Below, piece after piece: positions 11,400 through 23,915 of a DNA stretch of 64,000 bases. The number at the start of each line of letters is the position of its first letter. The stretch's first letter is position 1. The translations under genes were made by a program, and so were the position numbers. The stretch is from Rotaria macrura. Its lineage: Eukaryota > Rotifera > Eurotatoria > Philodinida > Philodinidae. The stretch spans positions 172,186-236,185 of the forward strand of contig OENT01000082.1 in NCBI GenBank assembly GCA_900239685.1, given 5' to 3'. A model generated the notes under the pieces. That model saw nothing but the letters and a program-made list of their open reading frames with translations. It was not told where the DNA came from and ran no database searches.

Positions 11400-13579
11400 A
11401 TGTCTTTAATGGAATTAGTACCATTAGATAAAGGTAATCGACTTATTCTTGATGATACAACTGTGACAACAATTGGTCGCACACCAAATATTGGTTGTTT
11501 GGATAAAAAAATTTCTCGTAATCATGCTGAATTATATGTTAAATCTGATGGAACTCTATGGATAAAACCTATTCATCATAATCCAACATTTTATAGAACA
11601 AAAGCAAATCAATTAATAACATTGACTAAAGATCAAGAATTTCAATTGAACGATAACGATGAAATCGGTTTGTTACCCAATGAATACTTTTATCGCATAT
11701 CAATTAAATCAAAAGATCAACCAGATGAACCCATTCGTTCAATGACATTATCGAAATCACCTATTCCAGAAGAACACGAAACTTCATCTTTTCAAGAAAA
11801 AGAGCATTCGCCTATCCAAAATCATGATGAAGAAAAATCACCTAACACTACTATTTCAAATTTAGAAGCGGAAGGCGGTATTATCTTACATACAAGTCGT
11901 TCACTGCCAACATGGATGTCCAATAGTTCGGTAGCCGAACCAAAAACTCCTAAAGGACGAGGTAAAGGCAAAGCAACTACTACGCCTACTAAAGCTACTC
12001 CATCACCATCGAAATATAGAACATGTAAGTAATTTAGTATTTTTTACATTCAAATTACTGGAAGTTCAACTTTTGAGTAAAAATTTTGTTTAATTGAGAA
12101 GACCGATCTCGGGACGGCATCCTTAACAAATCTATTAGAAAGAGTTCTGTCATCATGCACTTTCACTAGAGTTGTTTAACTTGCCTCGAATTCTATAGGT
12201 TTTAATTCGAACTTCTAATGTCGACTACTCGAATCACTGTTAAAAGAGATAGGTTCAAATTTGACTAGAATAATTATCGTCTATTGAAAAACTCGATGTA
12301 ATTCAGTCTTTTTGTATTTATCGTAAATACACGTATGATGTCCTTTTCTTACTAAAATTCAGTTTGGTTAGTAAACTATTGTGAATCTAAACACATATTT
12401 CTGTTTCTTTCCTACACTGATTGTTTCAGTAATCATACAATGTCTCTTGATACAATTCATGTCTTTTTTCTTCTTAAAAATATTGAAAATGATATTGACA
12501 ACTAACGAATTCGACGACATACGGAAATCTGATGGTGTTGATGTCTTTTGGTTTCTTTGAACCATTTCTAAATATGATTGATATCAACATAAATAGCATG
12601 CCATATCAGTATATCAAAAAAATATATCTCACTCAAATTTAACAATAACACTAATTTATTAATAGCATGAATGTTTATTCTATTGATCATTGTTAGATAT
12701 CGGAAGAAAAAAAGCTGAAGGTATTGTTTACGACGATGACGAAGAATCGAACGAAGCATCACCTACAAACGCGATTACTGCAACAGGTTGAATAAAGTAT
12801 CTTCGTAGAAGACAAGATTCTGTTAATGATATTCATTATGAATTATAGATAAAGTCAATACGATGTCTTTGTCAAGCAATGGTTCAGTTAAACGACAACG
12901 GTGTCCATACGGAAAATTCTGCTATCGAAAGAATCCAATTCATCGTCAAGAAGCTATTCATCCTGGTGATCCAGATTGGAATGATAAAGAAAACGATACA
13001 AATGATAATAAGCCTGAATGTCCCTATGGTACTGATTGTTATAGAAAAAATCCAGATCATTTAAATGAATACAGTCACAATCAAAAATCATCAGTAACGA
13101 ATAAAACAAATCGGCGAACATCCAAGCGTAAAGGTTAAACAGAACGGTGTTGACTGACATTTAAACAAATACATATGTTTCTTTGTAGGAAGTGATGCAG
13201 AGGAAGAAGATGATGATGATGGACTACCAAACGAGTACGATTATAATGATAGTTTTATTGATGACGTTGATCTTGATGATAGTACACGTATCGATCGAAC
13301 AGGTATATCAGTATGTTACTGATTTTCGTTTTAGTTTTTTCATCAAATTTAATACATACTTCAGATAGCTCTCCACTAGATCCTGATAATGATTGGAAGC
13401 CACGTAAGAAAGTTCGACAATCAGAAAATGATGATAATGATGAAAATGATTCTGCAGAAGAAAGCGAATTGAATTTACTAAAAGAAGAAGCAGCAGAATT
13501 TATTCAAGGCTCGTCAATTCATGATCAACGTCCTGCCAAGAAGAAAGCACGTCTGTCATTACCTGATGGCGATGATTAA
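11400..13579 (+). CDS. APLF: Aprataxin and PNK-like factor (FHA, tandem PBZ, acidic tail)
   Basis: DNA-break repair factor that binds poly(ADP-ribose) and phosphorylated XRCC1/XRCC4, supports non-homologous end joining and acts as a histone chaperone. Five exons, 11400-12024, 12697-12786, 12849-13133, 13189-13302 and 13365-13579, all joined in phase 1, give 442 residues (human APLF is 511). Residues 1-102 are an FHA domain: IGRTPNIG, then KISRNHAELYV, with the conserved Arg, Ser and His. Two PBZ fingers lie at about 257-276 (CPYGKFCYRKNPIH) and 296-315 (CPYGTDCYRKNPDH), each C-x5-C-x6-H-x5-H. The tail is acidic (NEYDYNDSFIDDVDLDD, then SPLDPDNDW and LLKEEAAEFI), matching the acidic histone-binding end of the family, and closes with basic KKKAR. 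A Lys/Gly/Thr-rich linker joins FHA and fingers. Confidence 0.93.
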
Positions 13580-15064
13580 TTTTTCAAATTTATTTTGTTG
13601 TCTTTTTTCGGTTATTGTCATTTTTTTATTAATGATGTACCTTTGCATCACGATTTCATGGTACATCTGCAACAATCAGATATCTAAATTAACTCTCTTT
13701 TTTGATTATTCTGTAAATATTTTTATGCATCGGTGAAAACTTGCGTATTAGAATATTTGAAATAAAAATAGAATACTTTCATAAAATGGTAGGATACAAT
13801 AGAAATTTTCTACAATCATAATTTTTGTTATCCTGTCGTTTCAAAGACATTGTAATTGTTAATTTATGTTTATAAGACGTTGTCTTACGATCTTTTATTT
13901 TATCGTATCACTTGCAATTGTGTAAGAATCGAGTATTCGATTGTTTACTGTACAGTCTTAAAATTGTGTCTATTTAATGAATGGTAAGAAAACAATACTT
14001 AAAACAATTTTATTTGTATAGTCTGCTGCTGATATTGATGCACCTTAGTCAGTATAAGAAGCCATTCTTCATAGATAAGTGTCATGTGATAACTGACTGT
14101 TTAATTTCGTTGTAAGTTAAGAATAGATCACATTTACGGAAAAATTATCCACCGAATCAATACAGACATTTGTTTGCTTTTTAACGAAAATAGTGATTGT
14201 AAGTGTATTTTGAGACGAATAAAATAGTAATCAGTAAATCTATGAAAAAAGTACATTTTCAATTTATTTTCAGAGGTAATTTGATGATGAAAATCAGAAC
14301 AATTGCTTTGTGAAATGCAAAAACATATTTTCATCAATAAATAGCAATTGTTTTTTCTTTTCATTTACGTTATGTTGTTGGCTTGAACGAGACATGTGAA
14401 GAAAGGGAAATAATAGTCATGTATGTATGTGTGCACAGTAAAATCTTTTATGGATGGTGACTACTACAATTACATTTTTGTTTTGAATAAAAAATAAAAA
14501 ACATGAGGTCGGCTTTAAATTTTTATTTACGTCGTTCTGAATTTTGCTGAATATTAATTTTTTGCTAATACATTTCATATCGATTCAGAATTTTTTCGAA
14601 ATTCATATAAATGATTCACAATTATAGCTGATCATTACTTTTAGATAGTGTTTATTGAGTTTCAATCGAAATAGTCTTATACGTTGAAGCACACTTTTTA
14701 CCGAACTTTAAATTTATAAGAATCACATAACGATCTTCACTGGTATTATTACTTAGGAAGTAGATATTCAACATTGAGCTGCGTTCTAATGATTGTTGAG
14801 AGAGATTTTTAACTCTTATTTTCTCCCAATTGCATGTAGAAAACGATAAAATCCAGTAAGACGTAGTAGCACATTTGTTGCTGCTCTGCCCACTTCGTTA
14901 CTTTTCTCGTTGAGATTTCAAGTTGAATTTTCATATTTTTTTTTTGCGAATTTGTTTTTTCTATGATTTCTTGTTTTAGTTTGTATACACACCCTTTCTT
15001 TATAAAACAACGAAGTAGAAGTTTCATAATCTGAATAAGAGACTAGAAATTTTATGAATAAAAA
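13580..15064. other. Intergenic, no gene seen
   Basis: AT-rich sequence between APLF and the small membrane protein gene. It should include the APLF 3' end (an AATAAA at about 13761). Open frames are short, hydrophobic on both strands and carry no motif. I see nothing else. Confidence 0.5.
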
Positions 15065-15571
15065 ATGGCGAGTCGTATATTAACTTTTGTTTCATGCTCC
15101 ACATACATTTTTCTTCTTCTTAATTTTACTGTAATTGGTATAGCATCATTGATTTTTGGAGTTGTTGGTCTTGTTCACTTTATACCAAACTATATTACAC
15201 ATTTAGCACATACGAATGCAACGTGTCTGGTTGTTGATGTTGAGTATGATACGTGTCAAAATTCATGTTATTCTGTTATGTGGACCGTTGAATATTTTGC
15301 GAAATTGAACATTAACAAATATGTATTTTCAACAATAACGAAAACATACGGCACATCTGAAGAAGCACTAAATAGAATGAATATTTTAAATATAGGAACT
15401 AATCATTCTTGCCATTATGATACAAATGTAGTTGTTATGGTACGATGGGAAAGATATCCATTTCCAACAACCTTTATGATTATGCTAATTACTGGGTTTT
15501 CTGTGGTCGTAGTATACTTACTTTTTATTGCTCTCTATTTTTTTTATCGATCTCGATCTACAACAACATGA
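15065..15571 (+). CDS. Small two-pass membrane protein with a Cys-bearing ectodomain
   Basis: Single-exon frame of 168 residues. Two strong hydrophobic segments (about residues 12-38 and 136-160) bracket a loop of about 95 residues holding four cysteines (ATCLVV, DTCQNSC, NHSCHYD) and N-glycosylation sequons (NATC, NHSC). The tail is short and basic (FYRSRS). Two membrane spans around a disulfide-rich loop is the plan of BK-channel beta subunits (KCNMB) and the insect TipE family, but I see no diagnostic motif, so this is only an architectural analogy. A TAAAAA stretch and start context AAAAATGG precede it. No close neighbour suggests a function. Confidence 0.6.
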   Translation: MASRILTFVSCSTYIFLLLNFTVIGIASLIFGVVGLVHFIPNYITHLAHTNATCLVVDVEYDTCQNSCYSVMWTVEYFAKLNINKYVFSTITKTYGTSEEALNRMNILNIGTNHSCHYDTNVVVMVRWERYPFPTTFMIMLITGFSVVVVYLLFIALYFFYRSRSTTT

Positions 15572-17744
15572 TGTCTGTATGATAATTAGTGCAGTAGCAT
15601 TTACACGATGATATAAAAATATGTAGTAGATATATACATATATTTATGTATATGTATATATATATATGATATGCGATTTATAGATTTTTAAGAATGACTA
15701 TAAGTTGAACCATGCGTAAAATTGAAAGCAAGCATGAGAATTTTAAAGAAAAGCATCAGAATCAACGACATGAGTAATTTTTATTGTTTTCAAATAAATA
15801 AAATTTGTTGGATATGATTAATAGAAACGATGCTTCTCAGAAGTTAGTCTAGTCTGTTGTCATTTTTTCTTTTTAAATAACTTGAAAGGGATGTTTCTCG
15901 TTCTAGAGAAAATTCAAGAACGAAACCTATGTCTACTGATATGACCACAATATGGTTCAGCTCGAAAGTGTTACTCTACACAAGTTTTGTATAGCATCTG
16001 CTCTACGACATATCTTTCGTTTTAAGTGAAAATATAGTTGACAGGATCATATTAGAAGAGCTATCTATTCTCTATCATAGTTCGTCTTCATGCTGTGGAT
16101 ATTGTTTTATGAAAAAAACTTTCATTAGTTTGGCTCGTTTGGATTTGCTTCAAGCCTGCTCATCATTTTATTGATTTTCAGGGATAGTAGCGCTCATGTC
16201 CGAAAATCATAAAAATATGCAGGATTTCAGGGAAAAATCAGGACATTTTAATCATCATCATTGTACAATTGTTCAGAATGATAGTTACACAAAAGCATGT
16301 CAATCAATGATGATTCATTGAAATTACTAGATTTTACTTCGTCGAATGCATACTTCGAGTTGTGCTTTTTCCTTTTCGTTCGTGATCTCTAATTATGCAT
16401 TGTGAATACGTTTTCTCTTATACAGGCAAGTGACCTTAGCAAGAGGGATAATTTACTATTAGAATCTCATTTTTTTTCTCGTCTAAAGCTAATTTTTAAC
16501 GCGAAGATAACCGCAAAAAGAAATAAGAAAGATCAGCATTCCTCAAATTTTTAAGGTTCTATTATCATGTTTTCGACATTCAAATCATTTCTCTGTATCG
16601 CTCCTACTTACCCCTTTGCTACTAGTTTTCCTCTTCTTCGTATTGCTGCTCGTCGGAGATATAAAACAATCTGCTATAGATAAACGAATAAAAGAATTTC
16701 CAAGAAAACTTCAGTAGATCGTCTAAAATGTTAAAATAATGGAAAACGAAATTTATTAGAGACTGCAGTTTCGAACGTTCGTAACCTGTATGATATTGAT
16801 ACCGCCGAAGTACTATGGTTATGATTACTAATGATAAAATAGCTGCTTTCAAAAATCAATTAATTGGAAATAATCGATTCTTAAACTGATTGCAATAAAT
16901 AAATAGAACAAAATGACAACTAACGTCAAAATGACGTATATCTAGTCCAACGGAGATAATTCTTGAAAAATCAAACGATTTCGCTGCGAGGTCTGGATTT
17001 TTCATTGTGCACAAGATGTATGCAGAAAAATTATGTGATTCTAGTGATCATGTAAACTTCCGCAATGTTTTCTTTTGAAGGTACCAGCTATTACAAAGAT
17101 TTACATTGTATTCTTAGAAATCTATCACATTCATTTTTAGCTATTCAAAATAATTCATTAATCAAATAAGAAAAAGATTCTCTCGATTGACACATGAAGA
17201 ATTTCCTGATACTGATGATGATCTACATCTCAGTAATGATTCAAATTGAAGATCGATTATTCAATTTTTTTGAATCATTCTTGTTCTTACATTAGATGAA
17301 GAGTCTTTTACAAAATGATATAACTCGAAGAGTGTTTTATCGACACAAATGATTTTTACCATTTGTCTTGAAATAAATTTCTAAGAAAGATGTTCATAGC
17401 GACATTGCCATGCCACCAAGGCGGCTTTGGCAAGTCTTATTTATGAAGAAATATAAATCATTCATGAATTCCCACAGAATCTCGATATTCCCATATGTGA
17501 TTCTGTAAGATTAAACAAGCCTAGTTGGTTAGAAGAAACAGTTCTAGTTCAAACGAGTAACAATCTTGCAAATTAAAACGTTTTTTTAGAATGCAATTGT
17601 GGTAACACAGCGAGATTCTCAATTGCGATAGACACCTATGCTACCCAATGATATATGAACAATATATTACTGAACAACACCATGGATCAGTTAGTAATCT
17701 TTCTCTATTATTATGATACAATCAATTACAGTGATTGTGACTCG
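15572..17744. other. Gene-poor region, no intact gene
   Basis: AT-rich and mostly featureless. A TA microsatellite lies at about 15640-15668. From about 17100 onward short coding-like stretches appear (for example LTHEEFPDTDDDLHL near 17190) but each is soon broken by stops. They may be the decayed front of the pseudogene that follows. Confidence 0.45.
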
Positions 17745-18003
17745 TTCGTTCTTAGTCGTGATCCATCTCATTTTTGTAAACCAATTGATGTTGTTAAATC
17801 AAATGATGGTTGAAATGTCTATATATTGCTGATGGATATTATAATTGCCTTGTTGTTAAATTTGATTTAAAAGAAATCTTTTTGAGAGAATATTCAGTGG
17901 TTGAAGGAGAACAACAACTATTTCACATGATATTATTCTTATTGAAACTCATGAACTGATTTGTATGGGTGATAGAGAAAATGAACGGTGTATATGTATT
18001 AAA
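17745..18003 (+). pseudogene. Decayed peptidyl-alpha-hydroxyglycine alpha-amidating lyase (PAL/PAM) fragment
   Basis: PAL is the lyase half of the peptide-amidation system that finishes neuropeptides; it is a six-bladed NHL-type propeller. Here consecutive pieces in shifting frames read LSRDPSHFCKPIDVVKSNDG, then YIADGYYNCLVVKFDLKE and EYSVVEGEQQLF, then HDIILIETHELICMGDREN. These match, in order, the family's HFCQPTDVAV, YVSDGYCNSRIV, PHSL and VADRENGR segments. At least two frameshifts and an in-frame TGA (after KSNDG) break it. The family's YCNSR has become YYNCL, losing the Cys and Arg. It is therefore not functional. The flanks do not show an intact copy. Confidence 0.75.
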
Positions 18004-18039
18004 CAACAATAAGTGTACTTATGTAGGTTTCTTTGTTTT

Positions 18040-18900
18040 GATGATGGAATTGGTGATAAAGACACAAAACGAAAAGGTTGAGTTCAAGCTGAAGTTATTA
18101 GTATTGATCATTCATAGATGAAAATTGTTTATACTTTTCATCATGATACTGATACAAATAAACGTGATCTGATGCAACAACTATGATTAATAAATTATTT
18201 GTTTTTCTTAAATACAGTGTCTTTATGCAGTTATTGGAAGAAATGGAAAAAATCGACCATTGGTTTCTATATTTAGGCTTCAACAGGAATCATCCGATCA
18301 TTTAACAGCAACTTAGCAACCAAATGAGATTAGATTATTTTCTTTTCTTTTCAAATAAGGAAGTTTATACAGCTATTCGATTTCTTGTGAAGAACTTTGG
18401 TGAACTACAGGGCTTGGTTTTTTAAGCATTAGTGATCGTTCACTATTAATTGCTGAAATTCATTCGAATCTTATTCATTCATTTGATAGTCTCAATCAGT
18501 ATTGCAAGAATATCTTTCTTTTCTTTCTGACCAATAATCAAAATTCACTATTTTTTCATCAAAGATTTCATCCAAATTGTTCGCGAAGGATTTTTAATAT
18601 TTAACTGAAAAAAGTTCAGTTAATCATTTGTAATATATTTTTTGATAAATTCTGTTTTGATGATGAAATATCGGATTTTACTTAAAGAACAGAAGAGAAT
18701 CAATTAAATCCTTTTTTTATGAATATAAATATAAATATATATATAGGCTTTTGTTGAAAAGATCTTGAAGAAATACTCAATATAACTTTGAAACTAATTC
18801 ATTGTATAAAAATCAATTACTGCTATGAATCTTAGAAGAAGAACAAAGATATTCCAATGTTTTGCCTGGATCTTTTGGTGTCTGAATAAGATTCTTTGTA
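18040..18900 (+). pseudogene. Further decayed coding sequence, family not recognised
   Basis: Several protein-like stretches separated by stops and frame changes: KDTKRKG then VQAEVISIDHS then MKIVYTFHHDTDTNKRDL (18060-18170), TAIRFLVKNFGELQGLVF (about 18370-18425), SISDRSLLIAEIHSNLIHSF (about 18430-18490), and NVLPGSFGV followed by IRFFVRQLPNLLDK near the end (about 18856-18930). Codon texture is like the real genes of the window, and several stops are TGA or TAG where Trp would fit. Probably one or two dead genes. It may or may not belong with the amidating-lyase fragment upstream. Confidence 0.45.
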
Positions 18901-18918
18901 AGACAATTACCTAACTTA

Positions 18919-20880
18919 TTGGACAAAACGACGACGTCCCAGTTCGAACAATCCGGCTCGGAAACGACCGGTTCCGAGATATTCCGACAATTTCAAGGAA
19001 ACAATATTCCAGTTGAAAATTTTTCCGGATTTTTTCCGATGATTTCCGGTCGGCTCCTGCCCGAAAGTGAAGGAAGTTGGCAGAAATTCACTGGAAAAAA
19101 ATCCGAGTAGTTACCGACAGGAATAGTGCTTCCGTGTTTTAGCGATTTCCGGTGTTTTCCCGCAGAATCCACTGAGTTTCCTACAGGATCCGGAGGCCGG
19201 AATCATAGTCTTGTGATTATCAATATGAATAACGTAAAGCAGTTTCAGACATAAATACTAAAATGTTGAAAGCAGAAACACCGTACTTATTAAGGCCTTC
19301 AATTTTGTTACAAGGATACTCAGTGTAGCACTTTCAATGTCCGTTGTACTGTGCCCTGGTTTCAAAGCACAGCAAGGTATCAAAAACTGTTTTGAAAGGG
19401 TTTCTCTATTACTTAAACGAATACATACAAAATAAACAATCATAGAAGAGAAAATAATTTAAAGCAAAAAGAAGCATACGTTGCTACAAAAGTAAGAAAG
19501 TCCCTAGTCGAGAATCCCATAGTGAGCATACCCGGGTAATCTTCCACAAAAATTGTCGGAGATTCACGGCAGGCAGTCCCTTGGGATTTATAAGGGAATT
19601 TATCGGGAGCCTGTAGGGGGCGGGGGTATTAATAGAATTGATTGTTGAAGCTACTTGTGGGTGCTTCAAATATAGCAATAGCTTACAATTTGTATTAATT
19701 TCTTTCTCTTACTAGTCTACGTTTTCGGAGAAATTCCTGTGTCCTCACAACTTTGAGAGACATTGTGTGATGATTTTTGAAAAATTTCCATAAAATCTGC
19801 CTAAGATACACGTAGTCACTTTTCTACAATAATTTATTGTACATTTATTAGGAAACGAAATTCATTTTTCCAAAAAATTGACCATTTTTAAAAAGAATTC
19901 TCTACATAATTCTTTCACTAGGTCTCGTCTCAGTCGAGTAGCTCCGAGCATCGAATTTTAAGTCACGCCCATAGGATCTGTTATCAATTTGAGGATTCAG
20001 GTAGAAATCCCATTGATATTCATCACTAACCACGAAAAATTGTTGTTAAAAATATAGGCAACTATCTCGTGTAGATCTTGGCTTTTTAAAACTACTTTCA
20101 TAGGAGCGCAAGAAATCTGTGGCTGCATTCTCTACACGCTCATAAATTTTCCGGAAGTGTCTCTCTCTGGAATCCCCACTGATTTGTTTTTTCTTTTACT
20201 GTACTCCCATAAACTTGAAGACTCTCCAGGGATTTCTCTGGAAGTCTCTTGGGAACAACTATGGATTTAATATATTTTCGAAGACTCCTAGAGGATTCGT
20301 AAAGAGATTATCCACTAGGGGCAAACAATTTTTCGTACGCAAAATGTTATATTTATCTAGAAATTCTCATAAGTTCTTTATTAATCAAAATGTTATACCT
20401 ATCGTATCGTGTCTATTCGTTATCAAAACATTTATTTCTTTTTACATTGCCATCAGAACATCTATTGGTATATATGAATTTTTCTAGTTTAAGTGATAAC
20501 TCATAGAAAAGTAAACGACATCCCAAGTCAAGAAGCGCAGACTTGATCCTACAGAAAAACACCGGCGAATGCTAAGAACCTGGAAGCAGGAACCGGTGAA
20601 TTGTTATATCTGGTTCCACCCGGTACGGACAGAAATCTGGTAAAACCAATAGGTGGAACTGCCACCAGATTCCTGTGTCGAATTCTTGGTATTTTTTCAA
20701 CGGATTTCGACCGAAAAAGGTCTCTTGTCTGTGGGTTTCAGAAGGAAATGCAGGGAATACTGCGTCGGCAATCGCCAACTTGCGATGTCGAACATCAGCT
20801 GACATGGATTCACAGGTCATCCATTTCCATATCCTGTCTAATCAAATAAGAAGGGAAGTATTATTTATATATCTATATCA
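18919..20880. repeat. Islands of CCGG/TCCG-rich sequence, probable old repeats
   Basis: Three stretches (about 18920-19215, 19500-19640 and 20535-20830) are clearly richer in C and G, and in CCGG and TTCCGG words, than the AT-rich sequence around them. The first repeats TTTCCGG-type words every few dozen bases. The third contains hairpins (ATCTGGT...ACCAGAT at about 20635-20670). No protein family is recognised in any frame. They look like remnants of transposable or satellite-like material; the identity is not clear. Confidence 0.4.
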
Positions 20881-21351
20881 ATAAGGATCCATTCTTATAG
20901 CACTTGGGCTACCCTTTCCAGGCCAAATGGTACCCTATTTTCGTCGAGTACGATCGTATACGTGCCATGTTGTTCGACCTGGGAATTTGTAATCTGCTGC
21001 TCAATTTCTCTGTTTAATAATCGAGACTTACTTTCTTTCCTTCGATTTCATTCCATGCCATTTTCAATTAACGTGCTGAAGAGGGAGCTACATGTCTTTC
21101 ATTTTTTTGTTTTAAAAATTTTATCAACATTTTGGGATAGATTCATACAATGGAGTACTTTCTGATAGTTGGTTTGCTCTATTCAAGTCTAAATTTCATA
21201 TTGATCATTGCCAGGCGGTAATGATTTTGTAATGATGGTAGTTTACACCAATCGAATCAGACTTGCGCATTCCTCATGATATGCGTGCATGCATTTTCGT
21301 CACATTAAACTTTTATTTTACTAATTGATACTACTCTAAATTAAAAATAAA

Positions 21352-22939
21352 ATGTCTCTTTTTGGCGGAGCTGCCTCTCAAGCAAGTAATCGAAATCTGG
21401 TTGAGTTTAAAGCCGGTAAAATGAATCTCCGTGGTAGCATGGTCTGTAACTTGAATTTTGATTCCCTGTTTCTTTGCAACATTTCCATCACAGGTTTACC
21501 CAGATAAACGAAAAGGTCTTGTTTACTTATATCAAGGCAATGATATGCTGATGCATTTATGTTGGAAAGATCGATCAAATGCTACAGCTGAAGATGATCT
21601 TGTTATATTTCCTGATGAAATTGAATTCAAAAAAGTGACACAAAATACAACAGGTGAAAATAAAAATGAAAGCATTTTTATGTATGTTACTAAAACAGAA
21701 ACATTCTAAATTCTAGGACGTGTATACGTACTTAAATGGAAAGGTAATTCTCGTAAACTGTTCTTTTGGATGCAAGAACCAAAAGACGACAAAGATGAAG
21801 ATTTTTGTAAAAAGATAAATGACCTTGTAAGCTATCTATCATGTTCTTAATATTTAGTCCAAAACGATGTATATATATATATATAACTAGCTTAATCATC
21901 CACCACCACTCGGTTTCGGCGAGGAGAGTAGCGGCACTCATCCATTACAGCCATTTATGGAGAGAATGACTGGTGGTGGCGGTGGTAGTCCGATCGATGC
22001 AAGTGATCTATCGAGTGTTCTTCGAGGTATCATGGGAATTTTGCAATACTTTTTTTAATTAGTAAGCAATATGGTTTTCGTTAATAGGCATGAATCCATC
22101 TGAATTCGCAACACTACTTTCTTCATTCGGTGGAGGTGGCAATGCTGCTAGTTTAATGCAAGGTATTCGTCGCAGTGGTGCATCGTCTAGTAGTTCAACT
22201 CAGCAAACAGCTAGTTCTCGTCCTAATACTGCCCCAGCTAGCACGCAAGCTGCAGGAGTAGCAGCTACATCAACTAGTCGTAGTGGTGGTACGTCGTCAC
22301 GACCACGAAATGGAGGAACCAGTTCATCATCATCGTCTGCAGCTACAGCAAGTGCTGCTAATTCATCAACATCTAGTGGAGCAAAAAATAATTCTATACA
22401 AATGAGCACCTTGACAAGTGTTCTTTCCAAATTAAATAATAACACAACTGAAATAACGGAAGCAACACTTACATCTGAATCTAAGCCTGTTATTGATCTT
22501 TGTGATACTGTAACTAATGAAGTATGTTCGAATCATCTAATTGTTCTTCCAATTTTAATTGAATAACTATTTAAGCATTTAGTCCCCTTATTAGCCGATA
22601 AGGATGTACAAGAAAAGTTACGTACTCATTTGCCCGATGGTTTTACAATACCGAATAAAGAGAACGAATTAATAGAATCTATGCAATCACCACTATTTCG
22701 ACAAATTGTCAAGGCATTTAGGTATATTGTTGAAAATCACCATTCAATTCTAGCTTTTCTCTTTTTCGTCATAATTTAGTGACGCTCTTCTAGCAGGCGA
22801 ACTAGAACCTGTTCTTGTTCGATTTGGCTTCCCAGATGATGTGATAAAAGCTGCTAGTCAACGTGACTTACAAGCATTTGCGGTAGCATTAGAGAAACAT
22901 TATAAAAAATCGTCCGATAATACGATGGATACGAGTTAA
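21352..22939 (+). CDS. ADRM1: Proteasomal ubiquitin receptor ADRM1/RPN13
   Basis: Ubiquitin receptor of the 26S proteasome cap that also docks the deubiquitinase UCH37. Seven exons (21352-21441, 21494-21653, 21717-21826, 21891-22026, 22088-22521, 22576-22721, 22780-22939) sum to 411 residues (human 407). The N-terminal PRU domain is plain: [73 protein letters not shown] Gly/Ser-rich linker follows. The C-terminal DEUBAD domain ([38 protein letters not shown]) matches the UCH37-binding region. Exon 1 uses the less usual donor GTCTGT, chosen because it aligns GSMVYPDKR without a gap. The exon-6 acceptor is TTTAAG at 22575, because the nearby TTTAG would put a stop in frame. All signs are of an intact gene. 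Confidence 0.95.
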
Positions 22940-23915
22940 TGATTTTAACATTTTTTTTCTCCTATTATTCGAACATGAATATCCTTAAAATGTAATTTCA
23001 TTTTTTACTTTTTCTTTTCTTTGCTAACTACTACTATTAATCTGTTCGTTTTTTCTAATCATCAATATAAATCGAGAAAATTATTTATTCAACTACATAG
23101 ACTATACTAATTATCTTGTCGCTTCACCTTCAATCAGTATGTGAATCATCAATAGTTTTAATTCCAGCGAATTCAACAAGCAATTGATAGGAACTGTGAA
23201 CATAAAATGTTCCTTTACCAGAAAAAAATATATTTCTTTTTCTTTCTACGTTAGTTGACAATGTGATTAGTATGGCACATGATACCTATTTGCTATCGGA
23301 TGAGAATCAAGTAAGTTTGATGTACACACGTTTTTAATGTCTTCTTTCGTTGTCTAAGATTTTCTCTTTCAAGAACGAATAGCATTGTTCATCCCAAGTG
23401 TGTGGTAGTTCACTTCGATGAATATGTAAATTTACACTTGAATTATTAATTTATTATTGCACAAATGTAGCAAGACAGTAAGTTTTTGATTTTTTCCTCT
23501 TAAGAAACTTCCTACACAAGAAGTCAGGTATGTTAATTACCGGCTGCGAGAAAAATGAATTTCAATTATCTCTGAACAGAGATGCACAATCAAAAATGTT
23601 GTTGATGAATTAATATGGTTGAAGACATTCGAGAATCACACCATTTCTCTGCTCAGTGCTGAAGCATTTCTGTTGTTTTTTCTTCCTTTTCTTTTTAAGA
23701 TGTTTGGATTGCCAAGCAGGGAAGAAAGAAGAAGAAATGATATACTGAATTTCGAAAATCGACTATTGGCTAGTAAAGAACAGATGATTATGTCCCGATG
23801 TGTCTGCAACATTTCTCTCGTCTCTTATTTACTTGAGTTTCGGGTATAAAATAGCAGTAAAATTCATCCTCTGTTGTTTAACCTAATCAATTCAGATTTG
23901 AAACAGCACTGATCA
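22940..23915. other. Intergenic, no gene seen
   Basis: AT-rich spacer between ADRM1 and the CPES gene, both on the plus strand. An ATG-led frame at 23619-23849 is hydrophobic and has no recognisable motif; I do not call it. The stretch should contain the ADRM1 3' end and the CPES promoter. Confidence 0.45.

Noticed and set aside
22200..22445. Minus-strand open frame of 81 codons in ADRM1
   Set aside because: It mirrors the Ser/Ala-rich linker of ADRM1 exon 5.
23619..23849. 76-codon open frame upstream of the CPES-like gene
   Set aside because: Hydrophobic low-complexity peptide with no motif and no splice support.
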